DNA of 64,000 bases. Source: Elysia chlorotica (lineage: Eukaryota > Mollusca > Gastropoda > Plakobranchidae). The DNA lies in NCBI GenBank assembly GCA_003991915.1, contig RQTK01000768.1:10650-74649 (forward strand), read 5' to 3'. Within the stretch, counting starts at the first letter, position 1, and every line of letters begins with the position of its first letter. The translations under genes were made by a program, and so were the position numbers. Below the pieces are notes generated by a model. It saw only the letters and a list, made by a program, of their open reading frames with translations, made no database searches and was not told where the DNA came from. Below, in pieces: positions 55,801 to 64,000 of the stretch.

Positions 55801-56949
55801 GGAGAGTGATAGTGTAAATGATAAAAGGGGGAGGGGGCTATACTCGCACATATCCAACTATCTCGATTCAAAAACAAATTCTTACTAAATTTGTACTTTC
55901 TCTAATTTCTGTCTATTTGGAGTAGCAGAAGCAGAAATAGCCCCTTGGAAGAATACAAACAGCATCCATTTTCATTACAGATAATGTATTCAATTACAAG
56001 CTGTCAATATGGCGGCGAGTTTTCGGAAATTTAAGTATTGTACTTTGATGGAACAGGAATAGGGTAGGTATTTTTCTTATGCGCGTCGACTTTTTAAGTA
56101 GGGACTGGGGAAAATATTAATTCTGATCGCGTTCTATTCTTGTTGTCTTGCAAAGGGAGCAATTATTTTTTGTTTTGAACGTGTATATTTTTGGGAGCGC
56201 GTCTAAATTTACATCGCAAAATCTATTTGTGGTAACGATTATGGTGGAATTTTGAATCTTCTTTGTGCAGTGGTGACAAGTTTCTACGCATCATGTGATC
56301 TCATTTTAAGTGTAAATATATGATGACCAGGAATGTAAACAAACATGAAAAAGGGACTATTTAAACTGTGGATCGAGACGATGTGAATAATATTAATAAG
56401 AAACTCGAGACCGAAAAAAACTATACAAACATGATAAAACACTGTGAAATAGACAAATTATGATGAAATACAGATATCTTTGGCAGATAAACTAGATTCA
56501 CAATGGATTGCTCAGCGGCTGGGGTTTGATTTGTTTTCGCTTTTTTTAGCTACTGAAATTTAATAAACGGAGATCTAATTTAAAATCTAGAGTATAAAAT
56601 TTTCAAAATTTATGCTAGGCCTTTAAAGATCCATACAGTAAATCAAATACAAAGGTGATATAGCGGGTAGATGTGATGTAGATCTAGACAAACGCTGGAG
56701 CAAAATGACAAAAAAATATGTCACAGTAATGTAGAAACGAGTAGACTATAAAACTAATGTCTGCTGCAAGGATTTGTTTACAATCCGGAAGTTGTGCATG
56801 GTCCCTAGAACTTTAAGGCATAATTATGCTCATTTGTTTACAAATCCGAATTGCTATAATTAGATTGTTTATTATCATGGTCATTAAACACTATTTTATG
56901 GCATTTTCTTTGTCTCTATAATACCAAAAAAAATGTCTTTTTTTAATCT
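55801..56949 (+). other. No gene; YY1-like motif at about 56005-56018
   Basis: TGTCAATATGGCGGCGAG gives a textbook YY1 motif (AATATGGCGGC). A 17-codon frame starts at that ATG and ends before a donor-like TAGGGTAGGTA. No CpG-rich context as at 52.5 kb, so this is weak evidence for a promoter or first exon. Confidence 0.3.
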
Positions 56950-57454
56950 TATAACGAGCGAGAGAAGGAGAGAGATAGATAAAGGGAGAGAGAGAGAGAG
57001 GGAAAGAAAGAGAGGGAGAGAGAGAGAGGGGGGGAGGGAGGGAGAGTGTGGGGGGGGGGGGTTGTGACAGAGAGAGACATGGAGACAGTGACAGAGAGAT
57101 ATAGAGAGAGAGAAAGAGAGAGGGGGGAAGAGACGGAGAAGAGGTTGACAAGAAAGAGAAGAAGAAAGCGAGGGAGGGATAAGTAGAGATTAAGAAAGCG
57201 AGGGAAGAGAGTGGAGGAGAGAGTGAGGGAGGGATAGAGAGCGAGAGGAAAAAATAGAAAGCAGAGAGGGACAGGAGAGAGAGAAAGCGAGATACTAAAG
57301 AGGCATGGAAAGAGATGTAGAGTGGATAGGAAAGAAAAGATAGGGGTGGTTAGAAGAGGAGACAAAGGAATAGAAAGGGAGCAATTAGTAAAAGAGCATT
57401 TAGAAGTGTGTGAGAAAGATAGAGGCAGATAAATAGAAGAGAATGAGAAAGGTA

Positions 57455-57501
<47 letters not shown>

Positions 57502-57638
57502 GAAAAGAGAGGGAAAGAGAGGAAAAGAGGAAAAAAAGAGACAGCGAGAGGGAGAGAGATAAGGAATGACAGAGAAAATGAGCTAAAGAAGAGGATCAAG
57601 AGATTAGAGTGAGAGGGAGTTTGAGAGAGAGAGAGAGA
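56950..57638. repeat. 640-base polypurine (GA-rich) tract
   Basis: Nearly uninterrupted A/G on the plus strand, with (GA)n at 57457-57496, a G run at 57050-57061 and a final (GA)n to 57638. The 216-codon Ser/Leu/Phe frame on the other strand is a by-product of composition. Confidence 0.96.
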
Positions 57639-57820
<182 letters not shown>

Positions 57821-58200
57821 CTCTGTGTGTATGTGCGGGTACTACTACTATGTGTATGTGCGGGATCTCTTTGCGCGTGTGTTTGTTTGTGTATCAGTCT
57901 ATCTGTCTAGTTTTGCCTCTTTATTTCTCGCTGCCTAACTCTTTGTGTGTGTTTTTATTCTATTTCTATCTTTCTGTCATTTGCTCTTTACTTTCCGCAT
58001 TAGCTTTTCTCTGTCTCCCTCTTTCTGCTCTACTTCTCTTCTCTTCTTTATCTCTCTCTCCCTGTCTCTCTCTCTTTCTATCTCTCTTTCTCTCCCTAAT
58101 GCTTTTTCTACCATTTTATCTTTCCATTTCTCTCTCTTTACTAATGTCTCTCACTATACTCGGTCACTCTATCTGGCTCACTACATCGCTCTGCCTTTCT
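57821..58200. repeat. CT-rich low complexity
   Basis: Pyrimidine-rich with GTGTATGTGCGGG repeated near 57827 and 57851. ORFs here are low-complexity. Confidence 0.85.
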
Positions 58201-58291
58201 CGAAAAAAGTGCCCATTATTCCCTTCCTATAATTTGTAGAGCCAATCACTGAACTGAATTAAGGTTTTCTAAATTCAATATCTTTTTACAG
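58201..58291. other. No gene recognised
   Basis: Short unique stretch. Confidence 0.5.
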
Positions 58292-58365
58292 CGACGGGCC
58301 CCAAGAGTGGGACATTTGGGACCTGGGTCATATATAAATGACACTGACCTAGATAGTATCGGAAA
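58292..58365 (-). mobile_element. Degenerate SINE family B fragment
   Basis: GCGACGGGCCCCAAGAGTGG, then ATATAAATGACACTGACCTA resembles the family middle and core. Confidence 0.5.
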
Positions 58366-59511
58366 GACGGCTCAAAGTATTACATTTTGTCTCATTGGAA
58401 TCTAGTCCCGAATGCTGCTAACATTATAAAGTTTTAACATCACCAATTGTATATTAATCCCACACAGGGATGGGCTAGTATAATTTTTCTTTGTATCAAA
58501 TTGATATTTCACTTCAAAAACACAATTATCCAAGATTTAGTCCACCATCTCATTGGCTTTTATCTTAGTCATAACAGAGAAGCATTGTCTTATAAACAGA
58601 GCAACAAGGCGGACATGTTATTCATATTATTGACTTGTGAACCAGAAAAAAAGTAAAAGGAACAAGTAAATTCTCAGCCCACGATTTCCTTTCGGACAGA
58701 ATTTGCTCAAGGAACCTGCGATAATATACAATGGACATTATTATCTCCTACGCTCTCACCGAAGTATTTTCTTTCCTAGCCAGATGACCAGTGGACTGCC
58801 CCATGTTTGCCTGACCTCGCTGGGCAGTGACCAGAAGTACCTTTGATTCTCAGATCTCGATGTTGGTTCGAGAAAAAATTCAGGGAACTCCGTCGAAAAA
58901 ATGTTTGATCAAGAGAATGAGTTACTGGTTGTAGCGAAGATCCGTGAGAGACGTAGCTACACCCAGGGGTGGAGATCTTTGATCACAAAAATTGGTACCC
59001 GTAATTGCCGGAGAAAATCTGTCCTCGGTAGGCTGTGAATCTTTGTGTTTGAAACCTGGACGGGAACTGGTGAAATTAAGACACTGTAAGGCTGGGAAAT
59101 GAAGCTCCTTTTAGCGCACTAGGATATAATCTGAGTTCCCGGGAAAACTATGGACTTTTTTGATTATCATGAAACTGCGCCGTTTTAATTATGGTATATA
59201 TTTTTAGATGGCGCCATATTCTTAAGACCAACGTCTCTATGAAACTTGAAATTGGTCTACCTTAAGCTTTTAATATTTACAAGTGTGCTTAGTCTGGGGT
59301 CGAGGTTTAAAGTATCTTAGTACTCACTAAAATTGGACTCTACATAGCTAAAAATTGATTCTGTGCCCTTTTTAAAATTAATTTTAAATGAACTGTTTTG
59401 ATGGTGCTGTAACTATACTCATATTTTTTGTGAAAGTAAGATTTTGAGTAGCAAGAACTAACGTAGATTGTTTTCGATTGTGCACGCACATGAGAAGCAC
59501 AATAACGCTTA
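58366..59511. other. 1.1 kb with no gene recognised
   Basis: Unique sequence. AGATGGCGCCATATTC at about 59208 is a YY1-like dyad without supporting context. CTACGCTCTCACCGAAGTA at 58750 recurs in variant form at 59766, hinting at a duplicated scrap. Confidence 0.45.
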
Positions 59512-59560
59512 AATAACGTTGACGTTGGACATGTTAAGCAACTAAATAAACAAAAAAACC
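59512..59560 (+). mobile_element. SINE family B 3' tail scrap
   Basis: AACGTTGACGTTGGACATGT then TAAGCAACTAAATAAAC is the sense-strand tail end. Confidence 0.6.
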
Positions 59561-60309
59561 TTGGAATTTATCGGAAAGATTCTCCATACTTCAGACGTAG
59601 ACCATTCATTAGATCTATTGTTCATCACCATTATCAAACTCTGTGTGACGGAGATCCTGATATAAACGATCATAATAATTATTATACTCCTCCCTGTAAA
59701 AAAAAACTTGAGGCATCTCGCTCAAGCAACATGTGATGATATAAAAAATGGATGGTCAGACTAGCTACGCTCTCACCAAAGTAGTTCTTTTGTATAGGCG
59801 CGGCTGCATCCTGGATTGGTACTATAATTGAGGTGAAGCCATATTTTACCATTACTATTACAACCATCATTAAAGCATTTTATTGTACCACCATCATCAT
59901 TAGGCGTTGTATTGCTCAATGTTGTTTGCATTTTGATCACTATACTCACCCTTCTTAAGGTAAACCACAGCAACAATACATCGACAACGTCAAGACAAGC
60001 ACAACACTGAGGACAATACCTCTCTGCAAACTTAGTGAGCACAGAGAAGGAAGGCGTGGAGTTGTCTAGCCATCGACTTTATAATTCACAGTGATACATG
60101 GCCACTCTGACGGGTAACCGGAAACCAGAGACCCACTTTGTTTTCAGTCATTAGTAGGTATTATTGGGCAGCATCCTCGTTCGTGTACGTTCTAAAATCT
60201 GGCAAGTTTGTTCTGGGATATTATTATATCACCTCGATAGTATTTATAACATTGTTATTCATTTCATGCTTTTCGTTGGCATAATAATATTATATCCTCT
60301 AGTTTAGAT
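59561..60309. other. No gene recognised
   Basis: AT-rich unique sequence; short ATT/CATCAT runs. Confidence 0.5.
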
Positions 60310-60382
60310 TTGTTTTTTAGTTGTTTTTTTTGTTTTTGTTTTTGTTTTTGTTTTTTTGTTTTTTTTTTGGGGGGGGGGGGGT
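60310..60382. repeat. (TTTTTG)n and poly-G run
   Basis: GTTTTT repeats followed by about 14 G. Confidence 0.95.
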
Positions 60383-60394
60383 AAAGTTTAAACA

Positions 60395-61345
60395 GATAAT
60401 TTATGGTAGTCAGCTTTACAATGTAGCATGTTTTATAGCATTGCGTAATCAGCTTTGCAATGGCCATGTGATGTGGTTTGGCGTAATCAGCTTTACAATG
60501 CAGCATGTGATGTGGTTTATAAATACGTTTGTCCAATTTAGCATGTGTTGTGGTTTAACGTAGTCTCCTTTACAATGGGTCACGTGTTATGGTTTAACTG
60601 AAGTAAGTTTTACAGAAAGCATGTGTTGTGATGTAACGTTATAAATGTTATAATCTAGCATGTGAAGTGGTTAAACGTAGTCAGCTTTTCAATGTCGCAT
60701 GCGTTGTGATTTGACATAATTAGCTTTACAGTGCAGCTAAACGTTGTCAGCTTTAAAATATGGCATGTGACATAGTCAGTTTTACAAGGTAGCATGTGTT
60801 TCATTTTAAGGTAGTACGCTTTGATGTGTTTTAAAGGAGTCCGTTTTACAACGTAGCATGTGTTCATGTTTAAAGAAGTCAGCTTTACAACGTAGCATGT
60901 GTTTTTGTTTAACGTAGTCAGCTTTACAACGTAGCATGTGTTCTTGTTTAACGTAGTCAGCTTTACAATGTAGCATGTGTTTTTGTTTAACGAAGTCAGC
61001 TTTACAACGTAGCATGTGTTCTTGTTTAACGAAGTCAGCTTTACAACGTAGCATGTGTTCTTGTTTAACGTAGTCAGCTTTACAATGTAGCATGTGTTCT
61101 TGTTTAACGTAGTCAGCTTTACAATGTAGCATTTGCTGCAGTATAAGGTACCTTTACAATGTAGCATGTGTTCTTGTTTAACGTAGTAAGCTTTACAATG
61201 TAGCATGTGCTGCAGTAAAGGGTACCTTTACAATGTAGCATGTGTTCTTGTTTGACGTAATAGCTTTGCAGTGTAGTATTGAGCTGTGGTACGATGTATT
61301 ATCCGTTGTGATTTAACATAGTCAGCTTTACAATATAGACTGTAC
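60395..61345 (-). repeat. 39-bp minisatellite (about 22 units, variably conserved)
   Basis: Plus-strand unit TAGCATGTGTTCTTGTTTAA then CGTAGTCAGCTTTACAATG. The left third is degenerate; 60855-61250 is nearly regular. Because 39 is a multiple of three, reverse-strand frames stay open and give 13-residue repeats, e.g. a 183-codon frame at 60655-61206 (KLTTLNKNTCYIV) and an overlapping 108-codon one (KADYVKQEHMLHC). Two frames open at once argue for a stop-free repeat rather than a protein. Confidence 0.95.
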
Positions 61346-61475
61346 AGAGAAGCCAGACTTTCATGATAAAATGTACTTTAATGAGAACTTAAAGTTAATT
61401 TTCCCTTGTTTTTAGTACACAATGCTGCTGCGCTCTTTTGCTACCAGAATAAATAATCAACATTTTAAATCTCTA
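61346..61475. other. No gene recognised
   Basis: Spacer between blocks of the 39-bp array. Confidence 0.5.
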
Positions 61476-61805
61476 TGCATGGTAGTCACCGATACCACAA
61501 CAGAAATCAACGTACCGTATTCAAAATCTCGACATTGATGCGTGAACTTTAAATGCAGTTTTAAACATGTGTTGTGTTTTAAAGGAGTCCGCTTTACAAT
61601 GTAGCATATGTTCTTGTTTGACGTAGTCAGCTTTTCAATGTAGCATGCTTTCTTGTTTGACGAAGTCAGCTTTTCGATGTAGCATGTGCTATTGTATAGG
61701 GTACCTTTACATCTTTAAGCATGGTAGTCACCGAAATCACAACAGAAATAAGCGTATTCAAAACCTCGACATTGCTACATTAAATTTAAATGCAGTTTTA
61801 AAAGA
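61476..61805 (+). repeat. Duplicated non-array block flanking more 39-bp units
   Basis: ATGGTAGTCACCGATACCAC to AATGCAGTTTTAAA (61476-61566) recurs at 61717-61802 with changes. Between them lie further diverged 39-bp units (61570-61695). This implies a duplication of spacer plus array. Confidence 0.88.
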
Positions 61806-62093
61806 GGTTTTAAAATCATCACACCGACTCCTTTTCTGTTACTAGGATCCGAGGCTAGTCTTTGTGTTGAATCTATGTGTGCAGGCTGCTTGAATCATGA
61901 CAGTAATGGAAATAACTTTGATTCCTATTTAAAAATCATACTGTGAGTCCCTTCTATAACTATATGGCATATCTTTTTTTTTTAAACTTTACTGCAGAAT
62001 CGTGATGAAAAATGTATTACTTAGTATGGTTAGAATGATACGGCAAAGGGGATAGATTAATACTATAATAGTGATAAAAAATTAGATGGATAG
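61806..62093. other. No gene recognised
   Basis: AT-rich unique sequence. Confidence 0.5.
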
Positions 62094-62096
62094 ATG

Positions 62097-62154
<58 letters not shown>

Positions 62155-62158
62155 CAGA
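62094..62158. repeat. (GATA)n microsatellite
   Basis: About 15 units, with irregular TAGATA-rich sequence continuing to about 62290. Confidence 0.97.
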
Positions 62159-62689
62159 TAATATAGATAATTAGATAGGCTGGTAGGTGAAAATTAGATA
62201 ATAGATATAAGTATAGACATATATAGTACTATATTATATAGGAAATAGATAGTTTTTAGATAATAGGTGGATCGGTAGATATAGGTATATACAAATATAG
62301 ATACAAGTTCATAATTATATCGGCTGGTGGGCACATATATCTATACGTACATGCGCGAGGTTAAAAGATAAACTAGAAAAAAAATTATTTAGCTGGTTAT
62401 TTAGCGGATCGATCGCTACAGAATATTTTCTCTGTAGGAAGGCAAAATAGCTTACATTCACCAAGTCTCTATCTTTGTTTATTTCTTTCAGTAAGTGTCC
62501 AAGATGAAAAGTGTTAAATAGGGGAATAAAATATTGTGTCCAATAACTAATTAAAAATCTCCATTGGCAAACAGAAGCTGATTAGACAAACAGACTCGCC
62601 GGGAAGTTTTCATGAACAACTCGTGGGCAGAAATTATTTTAACATCTTTGTTGCAAATCAGCCCATCTTATGTGGCAATGACGGTTTTT
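62159..62689. other. No gene recognised
   Basis: TAGATA-rich decay, then unique AT-rich sequence. Confidence 0.5.
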
Positions 62690-63385
62690 GTGCTATTCTG
62701 TTTGCATTTTTTTACATGTACATGTATTTCACATGGAGGGGAGGCTAAAATAGCTTTCTAGTACAATGCGCCGCCTGTTTCATTTAAGCACATACATGTA
62801 TATCTTGTGCTATAGAATTGAACGTTTTTGCGCGTTCATTTATCTTCTTTTCTTTTTTTTCTACTTTTTTTCATTTATCTGTATGTTATATATCATTATT
62901 TTTACTTTCGAAATCCAGAGTCAGGTTTTCTGTACAATGCATAGCTGTGTTAGAGAAGTTCATATCCTGTTGGAATCAAGTTTTTTTCCTACTATTTTTT
63001 TTCCTTTGGACTTTTCTACGTGCAGATTTGTCTCACAATTCATACTTTTTGGGCACTAAAACGAGCATCTAAAACACCGTGGTCCAACGCGCAGCTTTGA
63101 AAGATAAAGCTATAGCCTGTTAGAGAGAGTGAAGGTCGTTCCCTGCTATTTTTATTCGCACTTATCTAAATGTACACATATGCCGTAATCCGCTTTGGGT
63201 GGGAATCTTAAAGAGCTTTCCTGTACAACGCCCAGATTAAATTTTGTTAGAAAAGCTCATGCCCTGTAAGAATCAAGGTCTTTTCCTGCTATATTTTTAT
63301 TCGCGTTTTTCTAAATGGACATGTATTTATACTTTGGGGGGATGGGAATGTCAAACAGGTTTTCCCTGTACAACGCACAGTTTTG
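62690..63385 (+). repeat. Degenerate tandem array, unit about 140-170 bp
   Basis: Units end with variants of CTGTACAACGCNCAG at about 62774, 62943, 63093, 63233 and 63382. Shared internal words are TTTTATTCGC, CTAAATG, ACATGTAT and GGGTGGGAAT. About 4-5 copies, strongly diverged. Frames at 62766-63072 are Phe-rich chance ORFs. Confidence 0.75.
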
Positions 63386-63408
63386 TCAGATCCGCCTTTG
63401 TTCTGTAA

Positions 63409-63409
<1 letters not shown>

Positions 63410-63445
<36 letters not shown>
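63410..63445. repeat. (CT)n microsatellite
   Basis: About 17 CT units; CT-rich to about 63530. Confidence 0.96.
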
Positions 63446-63450
<5 letters not shown>

Positions 63451-64000
63451 TCAATCTTTATCTCTTTTCAACTTTACCTCTCTCTTCTCTCATTCCTCTC
63501 TCTCTCTTCTCTTCATTCTTCTCTTCATCTCTGGCCAATGTCTGATCTATTATATCTTCCTCTATCCGCTCTTTCCGAATCAGTTACAGACTTAGATCGC
63601 CTACATGTAAGAGGTGATATAGACATTTCATATGGAATTTTTGGAAGATAAAAAAAGCTGATTGATGCATAAAGGTATGAATTTGGGGAAACCCTAGAAG
63701 TAGTGCGATTTCATGAGCATTGCTGGCAAGGACACTGTGACTTATTCGAGTTAAACAGCTCCCCTGTACATGGCACCGCCTTGGGAGATGTCTACACTCC
63801 CGTCCTGCCTGCCTGCCCAAGACGTGAAGCCAGGGGGACACGGATAGGACTGGACGCCGTCTGGGAATAGAACGTGTCAATCGCACGTCGAGACGTGTTC
63901 TGGAACCGAACCCTGGTGTTCGATCGTGTCGGGATATTTTACAAGTACGGCTGGATCCATCTCATGGGCTTTTATATTTCAAATTAATCTCAAGGATACT
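63446..64000. other. No gene recognised
   Basis: CT-rich, then unique. TTTCATGAGCATTGCTGG near 63710 resembles 35755-35772. GCTCCCCTGTACATGGCACC near 63760 may be a distant sixth unit end of the 62.7-kb array. A 100-codon minus frame (63584-63886) is unrecognised. Confidence 0.45.

Noticed and set aside
56005-56070. First coding exon starting ATGGCGGCG
   Set aside because: An in-frame stop comes after 17 codons, before the donor-like site; kept only as a weak YY1-like motif.
56949-57599. 216-codon Ser/Leu/Phe-rich minus-strand frame
   Set aside because: Consequence of the stop-poor polypurine tract.
60655-61206. 183-codon repetitive protein
   Set aside because: An overlapping frame is open as well, and the 39-bp unit simply lacks stops. 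Kept only as a finding.

Overview
This window looks like intergenic or intronic DNA from an animal, most plausibly a mollusc and perhaps a gastropod. The reasons are AT-rich non-coding sequence with no prokaryotic-style gene packing, very dense eukaryotic microsatellites (CT/GA, CAA, GATA, CAGA, CTA), decayed non-LTR retrotransposons of several invertebrate types, a hAT transposase relic and at least fifteen copies of a tRNA-derived SINE. The organism call is inference: no host protein or ribosomal gene is present to anchor it. I found no intact host gene. The longest open frames are low-complexity, lie inside tandem repeats, or cross an assembly gap.

Layout. 0-5 kb: a TCTA microsatellite, CAA tracts, a 31/32-bp minisatellite (about 1506-2118) and a CTGT tract. 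4.7-8.2 kb: a nested transposon cluster with SINE family A, a SINE B copy, and SINE C interrupted by a CR1/L2/Rex1-like LINE 3' half. 8.4-9.1 kb: a tandem duplication. 10-11.1 kb: a decayed LINE with RT and RNase H remnants. 11-18 kb: several SINE B copies, two of them with a tRNA-like head, and a 535-base N gap (14085-14619). 20.7-21.0 kb: a 40-bp minisatellite. 23.0-24.7 kb: a LINE relic carrying a younger SINE B with a 12-bp target duplication, then a 5'-truncated LINE with a perfect 23-bp target duplication. 25.5-26.5 kb: a 490-bp tandem duplication. 27-29.6 kb: GA tracts and two degenerate arrays. 29.8-31.0 kb: a 1.18-kb inverted repeat with about 97% identical arms. 32-33.7 kb: SINE A and SINE B copies plus GA/CAGA tracts. 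34.3-35.1 kb: a degenerate array and a LINE fragment. 38.0-38.7 kb: a hAT transposase C-terminus. 38.9-42.3 kb: nothing recognisable. 42.3-45.6 kb: a GATA tract, a dispersed duplicate pair and a 31-bp minisatellite. 46.9-51.7 kb: microsatellites, a 35-bp minisatellite with higher-order structure, and a 48-bp-arm hairpin. About 52.45-52.62 kb: a GC-rich segment with NF-Y-, YY1- and NRF1-like motifs, the best promoter candidate. 55-58.2 kb: CAGA, a 640-base polypurine tract and CTA/CTG. 60.4-61.7 kb: a 39-bp minisatellite. 62.7-63.4 kb: a degenerate array of about 150 bp.

The transposons tell a layered story. Old LINEs (10.1, 23.1, 34.9 kb) and the hAT relic are frameshifted or deleted. SINE B inserted into them, and its (CCAA)n tail and target duplication are still visible at 23.9 kb. 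SINE A and SINE B share a central core next to different 3' halves. The most unusual structures are the large palindrome and several smaller hairpins, three of which share terminal motifs that suggest a family of foldback or MITE-like elements. All identifications rest on reading the sequence and recalling family motifs; no alignment or database search was run.
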